Assembly (NCBI GenBank): GCA_035606355.1
Contig: DATNFO010000072.1
Span: forward strand, 44,374 to 108,373
DNA: 64,000 nt
DNA from: Sulfopaludibacter sp035606355
Lineage (GTDB): Bacteria; Acidobacteriota; Terriglobia; Bryobacterales; Bryobacteraceae
Direction of reading: 5' to 3'
Positions 10,201-18,389 of the stretch are shown one piece after another. Positions within the stretch are counted from its first letter, which is position 1. The number at the start of each line of letters is the position of its first letter. A program made the position numbers and the translations under genes. The notes under the pieces are model-generated. The model made no database searches and had not been told where the DNA came from. It saw only the letters and a program-made list of their open reading frames with translations.

Positions 10201-10993
10201 CCAGATTTACGTTTGCCGTATGTTCGGCAGCAACTTCTCGCCCTGCACGCAGGCTCGTGTGCAGCCTTCCGCCACGCAGTCCTACGCTGCGCCGGGGTCG
10301 GCTTATCCGATCAATACCTTCCTGTTGAATCCGTACTCGGCGGGCAGCCTGGAAATGGTCAATGACAGCGGTTGGACGAGCTACAACGGCCTGCAGGTGA
10401 AGCTGCGCAAGCAGTACAGCAGCGGACTGGTCTGGACGACGAACTTCACTTACGCGAAGAGCCTGGCCAACAACTGGGCCGATAGCGCCAACCAGGGTTA
10501 CGACTATCTCACCCTGCGCAACCTGAACCTGAACCGCCGTCCGTCGCAGTTCGACCAAACATTCGATTGGCAGAACTTCGGATCGTATGAACTGCCGGTT
10601 GGCCGCAACAAGAAGCTGAACCTCAGCAACCGTAAGCTCGATGCACTGTTCGGCGGCTGGGTCGCCGGCTTCATCACGGAGTTCAACACCGGCGCTCCGG
10701 TGCAGATCACCGGCGGCTCAGCCACGTTCAACAACCAGGGTTCGGGTGTGATTCTCGGACCGGGCGTCACGCTGGACCAGATCAACGATCTGTTCCACTC
10801 CAACGCCAACTACCAGAAGGCAACCAGGTGGGGAACAGCAACTCGCTCCTCGCCCGCGCCAACGCCAACGACACCACGCGTCTCGCTCTGCCTCTCAACT
10901 GGCTCGACCCGAGCGGCAAAGCGAATCCCGCGCTCATCCAGGCGAACAATGTCCCCGGTACGCTCGGACAGCTCCTCTTCATCCACGGCATGA
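7265..10993 (+). CDS. Oar-like TonB-dependent receptor, main part (frameshifted)
   Basis: Signal peptide (residues 1-28), then a carboxypeptidase-regulatory-like domain (GSITGVVTDPSGATVPNAKV onward, about 30-115), a plug domain (about 120-240) and a long beta-barrel rich in aromatic and Asn residues. This is the Oar/TonB-dependent transporter build expanded in Acidobacteriota for uptake of large substrates. The true frame holds to about 10820. The last ~55 residues to the stop at 10993 are out of frame, rich in Arg, Ser and Thr, and unlike the family. The proper C-terminus continues in another frame at 10828-11199. The gene sits apart from the xylan island and lacks its operator, so its substrate is unknown. 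Confidence 0.85.
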   Translation: MRNWAIRILTSLLLAVVVLAGCHAAYAQMRIVGSITGVVTDPSGATVPNAKVTLKDEVNGTKKEATTNGSGQYAFPDLPFGTFEVSVAATGFQTAVVQHVSVVASQTTDVPVQLKVGQAAESVTVEATSAVLETTSTLVNTTTETKEINELPSTARQMLAFAALTPGKTTNASSGGDTRFNNMPGGSVEVTVDGINDASNGFKSGGTVFYTTVPVRLGALEEVSVETSGLGADAGAESGINIKFITRRGGNQYHGSAFYQPTSEQFNANSWGNNAIGTSRAYNRTHNLGGNIGGPVIPFGRMRNKLFFFFNYEYIYNPQVTNITFSVANPAAVQGNYTYLLNGSLNQTATINVLSLAKQGGAPSTVDPVIQSILNLNAKVPTYATQQPTTNFNSTNWLWRTDNNLYQYYPTTRFDYYLTQKQQITFAWNLEHSWQPGAARYQDGNRANPFRIGGYFVYNIALQSTLSPTLFNEARYGVQHSGDSNASATANYGSYFAFNGAPLRIGNTIGSSPFSLTVPYIDQQNVTGRHYITTIYDTLTKIKGRHTITAGVSFRRTDWHDSAEVFPIPTYNLGTPSGDTIPATLFTSATLPGDAPGDIPGGPTNLYNELVGRVASASLRQVVDPATKQYGGFINHTWTRSYMGGAYIQDRFRVSESLTITAGLRWEAQGPMYDPKGITAVPTNADIYGPSVSLFTPGVLSSNPAPTATIDRLPYKTDWKKFPPNVGLAWNPNVDSGLLGKFLGGKKSVFRASLGMTVYDEGTQMFAQNLGNNPGKSANQTIIAGQSGLGQFTTLSQLVSNPITPAAFTGIPTYSPTINQANQTFSTTLNGMNQNLQAPYTVNWSLGVERQLNPSTVLEVRYVGNQSHHGWITNNMNEVNIFESGFLKDFLAAQNNLAIANGLTVAQMTSQPTVPILKTNNFQNQGLPGQVNTPLMDAAFGARGTVPAIAATSGYSSPTFVNYLQSGAAGSFAQSLATNQIYVCRMFGSNFSPCTQARVQPSATQSYAAPGSAYPINTFLLNPYSAGSLEMVNDSGWTSYNGLQVKLRKQYSSGLVWTTNFTYAKSLANNWADSANQGYDYLTLRNLNLNRRPSQFDQTFDWQNFGSYELPVGRNKKLNLSNRKLDALFGGWVAGFITEFNTGAPVQITGGSATFNNQGSGVILGPGVTLDQINDLFHSNANYQKATRWGTATRSSPAPTPTTPRVSLCLSTGSTRAAKRIPRSSRRTMSPVRSDSSSSSTA

Positions 10994-11199
10994 ACAACTT
11001 CACGTTCAATGCTTCGATGACGAAGAACTTCCGGATCACCGAGCGGGTCCGGTTCGCCCTGTTCGCCGCGGCGAACAACGTGTTAAACCACCCGGCATGG
11101 GGTCTCCCGAACACCAGCGTTTCGAGCACCGGCTTCGGAACGGTTGGAGCACCGGGCGGAAGCCGCAGCATGACGTTCCGCGGCACCATCAACTTCTAA
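10828..11199 (+). CDS. Oar-like receptor, C-terminal part after the frameshift
   Basis: This 123-residue frame continues the receptor barrel: a GNSNSLLARANAND segment, then FTFNASMTKNFRITERVRFA, NVLNHPAWG and a final beta-strand SMTFRGTINF. These are the usual last strands of the family, so it is not a separate gene. A single-base change between about 10814 and 10825 would restore one protein ending at 11199. A strong terminator follows. Confidence 0.75.
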   Translation: MGNSNSLLARANANDTTRLALPLNWLDPSGKANPALIQANNVPGTLGQLLFIHGMNNFTFNASMTKNFRITERVRFALFAAANNVLNHPAWGLPNTSVSSTGFGTVGAPGGSRSMTFRGTINF

Positions 11200-11226
11200 C
11201 GGATCGTTCGATCTAAAGAAGACAGC

Positions 11227-11271
11227 CAATCGCGGCTCTTGAGGAAAGCTCAAGAGCCGCGATTGTTTTTT
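11227..11271 (+). terminator. Rho-independent terminator after the first receptor
   Basis: A near-perfect stem pairs AATCGCGGCTCTTGAG with CTCAAGAGCCGCGATT around a short GAAAG loop and is followed by a run of six T. It begins 28 bp after the receptor stop. Confidence 0.9.
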
Positions 11272-11349
11272 GGGGAAGCTCTCGCGCTTGCGCGGCCGGG
11301 CGAGCTCTGTTCGCCTGCAACCGGTCAGGAGACCGGTCGCTACTGTTCA

Positions 11350-11694
11350 CTAGCCGTACACTTTGCAATGTTGGCACTTCCACTTAGAGCCGATGGGCCG
11401 GGGCGGATGGGCGATGGTGCTCGGGGGGTTGAATTGATGGTACAGCTCGCATTCCCTGGCGAAGGCCTCTTCGGGCGACCCGACGTATTGGAACTTGAAG
11501 CGTTTGTATTTGCCGGCGTGCTCTTTCAGCCGGGCATTGACGTCGGTATCGGAGCGGCCTACGTAGCTGACGTGGAACGGTCCTTCTTCGTGCGAGCGAT
11601 CGAGCGCATAAACGCCCGCCGACTTCTCCCCTACGCGCTCCTGAATTTCCTCTGGCGTTAGTGAGAAGGGGCCCAACAAGCCGGTTTCTGCCAT
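11350..11694 (-). CDS. GIY-YIG-like nuclease-domain protein
   Basis: 114 residues. The core reads AGVYALDR, then VSYVGRSDTDVNARLKEHAG, then an EEAFARECELYHQF helix. That matches the small GIY-YIG fold: the GVY/YVGR pair stands for GIY...YIG, with a conserved Arg and a later Glu. A short C-terminal tail has KWKCQHCKVYG, a possible half zinc knuckle. Stand-alone proteins of this kind are common and mostly uncharacterised, so nuclease activity is inferred from the fold only. It is 25 bp downstream of the ROK regulator on the same strand and may be read from the same transcript. Confidence 0.65.
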   Translation of the reverse strand: MAETGLLGPFSLTPEEIQERVGEKSAGVYALDRSHEEGPFHVSYVGRSDTDVNARLKEHAGKYKRFKFQYVGSPEEAFARECELYHQFNPPSTIAHPPRPIGSKWKCQHCKVYG

Positions 11695-11719
11695 ATTCGT
11701 GAACTCCGTCGTATCTTCC

Positions 11720-12931
11720 CTACTGTGCGACCTCGCCCAGCATTCCGAAATCCTTTTGCAGTACCAGAGCGACTGTGCCGCGGAGGCGCGCCATGCCGTC
11801 TTCGTAGGCGGGGATCAGGAGCGGCATACAGCCTCCCGGCAGCACCTGCGCCTGGACTTCGGCTTCAATGATGGGGCCGAAACGATGCCAGGAACGGGTG
11901 AGGTCGCCCACCACGATGATGCGTTCCGGAGCGAGTCCGGCAACTACCATCCGCATGCCGCGGCCGAGATAGTGCGCCATGCTTTCGATTGCTTTGGCGG
12001 CGCGTTCGTCATTTTGCTCGGCGCGGCTGAGCAGATCCAGGAACGAGAATCCCGGCTCCTGCGGGCGGCCTTCCTGATAATCGCGCAGCGCCGCCCGATG
12101 AGACGCGAACACTTCCCAACAGCCGCGGCCGCCGCAGCCGCACCGCGGACCTTGCGGGTCCAGCGCAACGTGGCCGAATTCTCCGGCCATGCCGTTGAGG
12201 CCTCGCACCAGGCGACCGTTAGCCCACACACCGGTACCGATGCCTTCGGAAATCGTCACCACGACGAAGTTGCGGCACTCTTCCATGTGATCGAACCATA
12301 CGGCTGCGAGCACACAGGCATTCGCTGCGTTTTCCACGGCGACGTCCAAACCGGTGGCTTTTTCGATGGGCCCGCGAATGTCGATATCGGGCCAGTGCAG
12401 GTTCGGGGCAAAGACCAGCCGGTCCGTCTTGTGATCGTACCGGCCCGGCAGGCTGATTCCGACGCCTTCCACCTTGCTTTTGGAATTCGATTCGATGAGC
12501 CGCTGGATGGAGCGGGTGATGGCCTGCAGCGTGGTCTTCGGCTCGGGCGACGTGGCGAGTGTTTCCTGCGATAAGAATCGGCCGGTAGCATTAGCGAGCG
12601 CCACGGTGCACTGAACGGGACGAATATCGACGGCGATGATGACGCGTTCTTCGTTGAGGCGGAGGAAAGTGGGGCGGCGGCCGCGGGGCAGCCGGCCTGT
12701 GGGGCCTTCGAGCACCCATCGCTCGGCGATCAACTGCTCAACGATCAGGGAAACGGTGCTACGCTGAAGTCCCGAGACGCGAGCCAAGTCCGCTCGCGAG
12801 ATCAGATGCCGGGTGCGTATCAGGTTCAATATCAATCGACTATTGATATCGCGGACAACCTCGCTCGATACACCCTGGGTTCGTTTTCGTTCAGATGTCG
12901 GACTTTGGTCTGCCATTCGGCGGCTAACCAT
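11720..12931 (-). CDS. ROK-family transcriptional repressor (NagC/XylR type)
   Basis: 403 residues. The N-terminus has a winged helix-turn-helix (about residues 30-85: LISRADLARVSGLQRSTVSL). It is followed by the ROK sugar-kinase-like domain with the family's zinc motif (GHVALDPQGPRCGCGGRGCW) and a glycine-rich nucleotide-fold region. ROK repressors bind palindromic operators and release them on binding a sugar. The gene diverges from a GH3 enzyme gene, and a TTTGTT-N9-AACTAA palindrome lies between the two. Similar sites precede the other xylan-island units, so this is the obvious candidate regulator. The effector (perhaps xylose, a xylo-oligosaccharide or methyl-glucuronate) is not readable. 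Confidence 0.9.
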   Translation of the reverse strand: MVSRRMADQSPTSERKRTQGVSSEVVRDINSRLILNLIRTRHLISRADLARVSGLQRSTVSLIVEQLIAERWVLEGPTGRLPRGRRPTFLRLNEERVIIAVDIRPVQCTVALANATGRFLSQETLATSPEPKTTLQAITRSIQRLIESNSKSKVEGVGISLPGRYDHKTDRLVFAPNLHWPDIDIRGPIEKATGLDVAVENAANACVLAAVWFDHMEECRNFVVVTISEGIGTGVWANGRLVRGLNGMAGEFGHVALDPQGPRCGCGGRGCWEVFASHRAALRDYQEGRPQEPGFSFLDLLSRAEQNDERAAKAIESMAHYLGRGMRMVVAGLAPERIIVVGDLTRSWHRFGPIIEAEVQAQVLPGGCMPLLIPAYEDGMARLRGTVALVLQKDFGMLGEVAQ

Positions 12932-12973
12932 ACTGTACTAGTTTTCTGGCAGGCTCGTGTGTACTGCGGATAA

Positions 12974-12994
12974 TTTGTTTCATGATAAAACTAA
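12974..12994. promoter_or_regulatory. Candidate ROK operator, site 1 (ROK/GH3 divergent region)
   Basis: TTTGTT-N9-AACTAA, a 21-bp palindrome lying between the divergent starts at 12931 and 13000. It matches five other sites in the window. It covers the upstream ATG at 12982, which argues for the GH3 start at 13000. Confidence 0.65.
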
Positions 12995-12999
12995 TTACT

Positions 13000-15534
13000 A
13001 TGCGCAAATGGAGCACCTGTTTTTTCTGTGTGTGCGCCGCGGTGGCCGGGCTGCATGCCCAATCCGCCGGCGAGGCCTACAAGAACCCTGACCTGGCTGC
13101 CGACCGCCGCGCCGCCGACCTGGTCTCGCGCATGACGCTGGAAGAGAAGGTATTGCAGATGCAAAACTCCGCGCCGGCAATTCCGAGGCTCGGGGTCCCC
13201 GCCTACGATTGGTGGAACGAAGCGCTGCACGGAGTCGCGCGCGCGGGCGAGGCCACCGTGTTTCCGCAGGCCATCGGACTGGCAGCTACGTGGGACACGG
13301 ATCTGATGCACCGCATCGCGGATGCTATCTCGACAGAGGCCCGCGCGAAGTACAACAAGGCGATTGCGGAGGATAACCACGCGCGTTATTTCGGGCTGAC
13401 CTTTTGGTCCCCGAACATCAATATTTTTCGCGATCCGCGATGGGGCCGGGGGCAGGAGACTTACGGCGAAGATCCATTTCTGACGGGGCGGCTGGCGGTC
13501 GCGTTCATCAAAGGAATGCAGGGCGACGATCCGCATTATTACAAAGTGATTGCGACGGCGAAGCATTACGCGGTGCACAGCGGCCCGGAGCCCTCGCGCC
13601 ATGAGTTCGATGTGAAGCCGAGCGAGCGGGATTTGAACGATACATATTTGCCGGCGTTTCGCGCGGCCATCATGGAGGGCAAGGCGGATTCCGTGATGTG
13701 CGCGTACAACGCGGTGGATGGCGTGCCGGCGTGCGCTAATACGGACCTGCTGGTGAAGCATCTGCGCGGCGACTGGAATTTCCAGGGATACGTGGTGAGC
13801 GACTGCGGCGCGATCAACGATATTTTCCGCGGACATAAGTACAAGGCGACGGCGGCAGAAGCATCGGCGGTCGCGGTGAAAGCGGGAACTGATCTGACGT
13901 GCGGCAATGAGTACCGGTCGCTGGTGGACGCTGTGAAGAACGGGCTGATCGACGAAGGGGCAATCAACCGGTCGCTGGAGCGGCTGTTCAAAGCGCGATT
14001 CCAACTCGGGATGTTCGATCCTCCGGAACGCGTTCCGTTCTCGAAGATTCCGTACTCGGTGAACGATTCGGACGAGCATCGGAAACTGGCGCTGGAGGCG
14101 GCGCGGAAATCGATCGTGCTTTTGAAGAACGAGAAAAACGCTCTGCCGCTCAGCGCTGCGGCGAATAAGATCGCGGTGATTGGGCCGCCGGCGGACGATC
14201 CCGTCGCACTGATGGGCAACTACAACGGCTTTTCGAAGAAGCAGGTGACCCCTCTCGAAGGGATGCAGCGGCAATTCGCGGGCAAGGTGTCGTATGCGCT
14301 CGGCGCTACGTACACGGCGCAATCGGCGTCGTTGATTCCGTCGCAGGCATTCACGCAGCCGAACGGAGGCGGGCCGGGATTGCTCGCCGAGTACTTCGAC
14401 AACGATACGCTGCAAGGCTCGCCGAAAGTGTCGCATGTGGAATCGCGGCCCCTGCTGCAGGGCGGCATGGTGAGCGCCGATGTCGCGGCTGCATTTCCGA
14501 AGGGCGGCTACTCGGTGCGATGGAGCGGCGAATTGCATCCGCCGGTGACGGGCGATTATGCGCTTTCCGCCGGGGCGGCGTTCGGGCGTCCGGCGACGCG
14601 CTTATTCATCGACGATAAAGAGGTCACGGCCGGTGCGCCCGGCGGTCAGATGCACGCGCACTTCGAAGCGGGGCACAGCTATGCGTTTCGGGCGGAATAC
14701 CGTGCACAGCGCATGGGCGCCAACGTTCAGGTTTCCTGGATTCCACCGGCTGAGCCGCTACTTGCGGAAGCCTTGGAGGTCGCCAGGAATGCCGATGTGG
14801 TGGTGGCGTTCGCGGGACTGAATCCGAATCTTGAAGGCGAAGAGATGCGGGTGTCGATTCCCGGGTTCGCGGGCGGCGACCGCACGGATCTGAAACTGCC
14901 TGAGACTCAGGAAAAATTACTGGAGGCGGCGATCGGTACCGGCAAGCCGGTGATTGTGGTGCTGACGAGCGGCAGCGCTGTTGCGGTGAACGATGCCGCC
15001 GCGCACGCCGCCGCCGTGCTGCAGCTTTGGTATGGCGGCGAGGAGGCGGGCACGGCAATCGCGGAAACGCTGGCCGGAGTGAATAATCCATCGGGGCGTC
15101 TGCCCCTGACCTTCTATCGCGGCGTGGAGCAACTGCCTCCGTTCGACGATTACTCGATGAACGGGCGCACGTACCGCTACTTCAAAGGCGATGCGTTGTA
15201 CGATTTCGGTTTCGGACTGAGCTACTCGCAATTCGAGTACTCGCGGCCGAAGGCACAGCGCAGCGCCGGCGGGGGGAAGGTGACGGTCAGGGTCAGCAAT
15301 AAATCGAATCGCGATGGCGATGAGGTGGCCGAGCTTTATATTGAGGGTGATGGTGCAGCGAATTCCGCAATCCGGCAATTGCGCGGATTCCAGCGGGTGC
15401 ATTTGAAGGCGGGGGAGGCGCGGGAGATCGAATTCACGTTGAAGGCCGAGGATCTGCCCAAAGGCAAGGTGAAGATCAGCGTCGGAGGCGGGCAGCCGGT
15501 GGGCAGTGTGCCGCACGTGGAAACGACGATTTAA
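13000..15534 (+). CDS. Secreted GH3 beta-xylosidase/beta-glucosidase with PA14 domain
   Basis: 844 residues from the chosen ATG at 13000; an ATG at 12982 adds six residues but lies inside the operator. A signal peptide ends near GLHAQ. The GH3 N-terminal barrel carries the nucleophile Asp268 in VVSDCGAI. A PA14 insert (about residues 457-590, GLLAEYFDNDTL onward) sits within the second GH3 domain, and a fibronectin-III-like domain closes the protein. This build occurs in xylosidases and glucosidases acting on hemicellulose oligosaccharides in the periplasm or outside. Context (GH10, GH67, CE15, shared operator) favours beta-xylosidase. Exact sugar specificity cannot be settled by eye. Confidence 0.9.
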   Translation: MRKWSTCFFCVCAAVAGLHAQSAGEAYKNPDLAADRRAADLVSRMTLEEKVLQMQNSAPAIPRLGVPAYDWWNEALHGVARAGEATVFPQAIGLAATWDTDLMHRIADAISTEARAKYNKAIAEDNHARYFGLTFWSPNINIFRDPRWGRGQETYGEDPFLTGRLAVAFIKGMQGDDPHYYKVIATAKHYAVHSGPEPSRHEFDVKPSERDLNDTYLPAFRAAIMEGKADSVMCAYNAVDGVPACANTDLLVKHLRGDWNFQGYVVSDCGAINDIFRGHKYKATAAEASAVAVKAGTDLTCGNEYRSLVDAVKNGLIDEGAINRSLERLFKARFQLGMFDPPERVPFSKIPYSVNDSDEHRKLALEAARKSIVLLKNEKNALPLSAAANKIAVIGPPADDPVALMGNYNGFSKKQVTPLEGMQRQFAGKVSYALGATYTAQSASLIPSQAFTQPNGGGPGLLAEYFDNDTLQGSPKVSHVESRPLLQGGMVSADVAAAFPKGGYSVRWSGELHPPVTGDYALSAGAAFGRPATRLFIDDKEVTAGAPGGQMHAHFEAGHSYAFRAEYRAQRMGANVQVSWIPPAEPLLAEALEVARNADVVVAFAGLNPNLEGEEMRVSIPGFAGGDRTDLKLPETQEKLLEAAIGTGKPVIVVLTSGSAVAVNDAAAHAAAVLQLWYGGEEAGTAIAETLAGVNNPSGRLPLTFYRGVEQLPPFDDYSMNGRTYRYFKGDALYDFGFGLSYSQFEYSRPKAQRSAGGGKVTVRVSNKSNRDGDEVAELYIEGDGAANSAIRQLRGFQRVHLKAGEAREIEFTLKAEDLPKGKVKISVGGGQPVGSVPHVETTI

Positions 15535-15858
15535 GGGGACGAAGATAATTGGCCGCCGATAAACGCCGATGAACGCCGATAACACAAAAGGCGGTTTGCG
15601 TTTTATCGGCGCTCATCGGATTGCGCCTCTGTCTCACGGTTGAAAAAATCCGGCTGTCGTTCTCGCGGCGCTCCATTCGCCTTCGATACACCTTTTACCG
15701 CTTCCTCACGGTCGCGGCTCCATTAGCAGCATCAAGCACTGACGGAGCCGTGACCGTAAGGGAGCGGTAAAAGGTGCCGGCTATTCGAGTGGGCGGATTG
15801 CCGTGTTCGAGAAGAGAATGATTTGGCGTTCATCGGCGGCCAATAATGTTTCGCTCTC
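15535..15858. repeat. Nested inverted-repeat element between convergent genes
   Basis: This 324-bp gap contains no gene. An outer 20-bp inverted repeat (15548-15567 and 15825-15844, one mismatch) encloses two stem-loops. The first (15566-15582 with 15603-15619, one mismatch) may terminate the convergent genes. The second has 32-base arms (15690-15721 and 15744-15775) with a few mismatches. The right arm recurs at 43794-43832. The whole resembles a REP/MITE-type extragenic element. Confidence 0.75.
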
Positions 15859-18375
15859 TTATTTGACGGACACGGCTTTCACTAACTCGATGTAGTCCAA
15901 TGCCGCGGGTTCTCCGTTGTTCGGCGTTCCTTCGATTCGGATCTCATCTCCCGGGCGGAGTGCGATTCCGGAGATTTCGCGGCGGGTGGAGGATGTGGAA
16001 TCCGGCCGGAAGGTGCGGGGCAATTCCAGGTCCGCGGCCCATTCGTCCAGCGGTTGCTTGTTGAGAAAGACCCGGTAGTGCGAGACTCCGTTGTTCTGGT
16101 CGAAGTACTCTACGCGTAGGTTGTACCAGCCGGGCTCGCCTGAGAATTTGGTAACTGCGGAGCATGCGGCGCCGTTCGGGCAGCCGACCGCTTTGCCGCC
16201 GGAAGCATCTTCGTACGGCGTGACATCGCGGACGGTGTAGCCCTGGAGTGTCATGGCTTCGGCCTCTGTCCGTCCCGGATAGTTGCCGACGCGGCCCTTG
16301 GCGTCGGGAATGTGGCTGGCGCGCTCGAACCATGTATTGACGGCGTCGCGCCAGACTTCCGCCTGCCCGGCCTGATATTGAAGCTGTGCCAGCACCTGGT
16401 TGTAGCGCTGCTCGTCGACGAGACCGCGCAGCGTTTTCCATTGATTGACGTATTGCTCCACCTCCGCCGCGCCCGCGTAATGCGAATCGTAGATGTACTG
16501 GATGACGGTTTTGCCGGAACGGAGATGATACGTGTACGGAACGTGATGGAGGAAGAGCAGTAGATCGTCGGGGCAGGTCTCGAGCGATTCATACACGTGA
16601 GCGACGGCCGGCCTGTATTGCTGGATGTAGCCGGTGCCCGCGGACGTGCGGTCCATGCCGACGCCTTTGTCATCGGCGCGATGCCACTGCCCCCAGCCGT
16701 TGCGCTCGGAGGCTTCGACGTTCACGCCGAAGTGATTGCCGGTGATGTCGGTGAGGGTCTGCAGGCCGAGCGGTCCGGTGTACTGCTCGTACGTGTGCCA
16801 GGAGGTGAGCTGAATGGAGTCGATCGTCTCATTCACCTTGAGGTCGGGGCCAAAGGTCTGGCGCGTCCATTCGTCGACGATCTGGCGAGCGCTGAGGTCG
16901 GGATCCCACGCGAGGCGGCCATAGCCGTACAGGTTCGCTTGCGACAGTTGATTGCCGGACCAGCTCTCGCTGAGCCCGATATTCGCGACTCCGACGAAGC
17001 CGCCGAGCGGGCGGTGGAACGTCTTGCCGGCGACGAGCGCCTTGACCGGCGTGGCGGCGCCGGCGCTCGCGTGCATGTCGAAATCCAGCGTCGCTTTCCA
17101 CATGGGCACCAGGAAGACGTCGTGCCGCGATTGGCCGAAATATTCCTGTGTGACTTGCAGCTCGATCGCCTGATTGGTTTTCTCCAGCGCGCCGAAGAGC
17201 GGGGATGCGGGCTCGCGCACCTGGAAATCGATGGGGCCATGTTTGATCTGGATGACGACATTGTCGTCGAATTTGCCATCGAGCGGCTGGAAGTTGTCGT
17301 AGGACGCGCGGGCGCGGTCGTTCTTCAGGTTACGCCAGTCCATGTGGTGGTCGTAGACGAAGCCGCGGTAGAGCAGAATGCCGCCGTGCGGCTTGAGCGC
17401 GCGCGCCACTACATTGGCGGCATCGGCGTGCGAACGGCCGTATGTGGAAGGGCCTACGCGACCCTCCGAATCGGCTTTTAGAACTACGCCGCCGAGATCG
17501 GGCACGGCCGCGTAGAGCGCGTCGAAGGTGGACTTCCACCAGGCGGCGACCTTCTCATCGAGCGGATCGAATGTGTCGAGCCCACCGACGGATTTCGGGC
17601 TGCCGAAATCGATGGCAATCACGGTGCGTACGCCCCACGGACGGAATGCGGCGGCGATGCGCGCGATCTGCGGAATCATTTCCGGGGATAGGATTTTCGG
17701 GTTGGCGTTGACGTTGTTGATGGAGCAGCCATTGATTCCGAGCGACGCCAGCAGGCGTCCGTAATCGCTCACGCGCGAGAGATCTTCGCGGACCTTCTGG
17801 TTTTCCCAGAAAATGGACCGGCCGCCGTAGCCGCGTTCGATGCTGCCGTCGAGATTGTCCCACTGATTGACCCAGCGCAGCGGCGCGTACGGCGAGCTCT
17901 TTTCATCGAGCGCGGCGATGGATTGCGGCTGCGCGAGTTTCCGCAAGAAGGCGGCGGAGCCGTAAAGCAGACCACGCGAGTCCGGGGCCGCGATGACGAT
18001 GTAGTGCGCGTTTCCGGAGAGCACGGTCTTCAGCAGATAGCCTTCCGGCGCCACGTCAGCGCGCACGTGGAAGGGCGCGGCGGCTTTCGCAAGCTGGTCA
18101 AAGGTGCCGATCACGATGGCGCCTTCGCGCGGAATGACGGAGTCCTCCCGCAGGGTGCGCCCCAGCATTCCGTGAATGCCGCGGATCAGTTCGGCGCGCG
18201 CACTGGTCGCCACCGGCGAATCGTCGAGCAGCACAACGGCGGCGGGCACTTCGACGCGCGCGCGATCCAGCGGGACGCCTTGCAACGCCGCGTATCTGAG
18301 CCACGCATCGTAGCCGGTTTCGCCGTGCAGGGCGCCGCAGCATATGCCGAGCAGGATCAGAGGAAGTTTCGACAT
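15859..18375 (-). CDS. aguA: GH67 alpha-glucuronidase, secreted
   Basis: 838 residues with an N-terminal signal peptide (MSKLPLILLGICCGALHG). The body reads as GH67 throughout: an N-terminal alpha/beta domain, then the barrel (SPYAPLRWVNQWDNLDGSIE, GINGCSINNVNA, GGVVLKADSEGRVGPSTYGR, FQPLDGKFDDNVVIQIKHGP) and the helical C-terminal part (LFLHHVPYTYHLRSGKTVIQ). About 110 extra C-terminal residues add a beta-rich module. GH67 enzymes cut 4-O-methyl-D-glucuronic acid from the non-reducing end of aldouronic acids made by GH10 xylanases. It is the last gene of a ten-gene operon, 14 bp after the SDR gene. This placement supplies the likely substrate of the corrinoid genes. Confidence 0.92.
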   Translation of the reverse strand: MSKLPLILLGICCGALHGETGYDAWLRYAALQGVPLDRARVEVPAAVVLLDDSPVATSARAELIRGIHGMLGRTLREDSVIPREGAIVIGTFDQLAKAAAPFHVRADVAPEGYLLKTVLSGNAHYIVIAAPDSRGLLYGSAAFLRKLAQPQSIAALDEKSSPYAPLRWVNQWDNLDGSIERGYGGRSIFWENQKVREDLSRVSDYGRLLASLGINGCSINNVNANPKILSPEMIPQIARIAAAFRPWGVRTVIAIDFGSPKSVGGLDTFDPLDEKVAAWWKSTFDALYAAVPDLGGVVLKADSEGRVGPSTYGRSHADAANVVARALKPHGGILLYRGFVYDHHMDWRNLKNDRARASYDNFQPLDGKFDDNVVIQIKHGPIDFQVREPASPLFGALEKTNQAIELQVTQEYFGQSRHDVFLVPMWKATLDFDMHASAGAATPVKALVAGKTFHRPLGGFVGVANIGLSESWSGNQLSQANLYGYGRLAWDPDLSARQIVDEWTRQTFGPDLKVNETIDSIQLTSWHTYEQYTGPLGLQTLTDITGNHFGVNVEASERNGWGQWHRADDKGVGMDRTSAGTGYIQQYRPAVAHVYESLETCPDDLLLFLHHVPYTYHLRSGKTVIQYIYDSHYAGAAEVEQYVNQWKTLRGLVDEQRYNQVLAQLQYQAGQAEVWRDAVNTWFERASHIPDAKGRVGNYPGRTEAEAMTLQGYTVRDVTPYEDASGGKAVGCPNGAACSAVTKFSGEPGWYNLRVEYFDQNNGVSHYRVFLNKQPLDEWAADLELPRTFRPDSTSSTRREISGIALRPGDEIRIEGTPNNGEPAALDYIELVKAVSVK

Positions 18376-18389
18376 GGGACGGGTTCTCC

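Noticed and set aside
7364..10558. A 1064-codon minus-strand frame opposite the first receptor
   Set aside because: Its product is rich in Arg, Val and His without any family features. The plus strand has a signal peptide, plug and barrel.
11699..12574. A plus-strand frame opposite the ROK gene
   Set aside because: The ROK repressor on the minus strand has a clear helix-turn-helix and zinc motif; the opposite frame shows neither start signal nor known domain.
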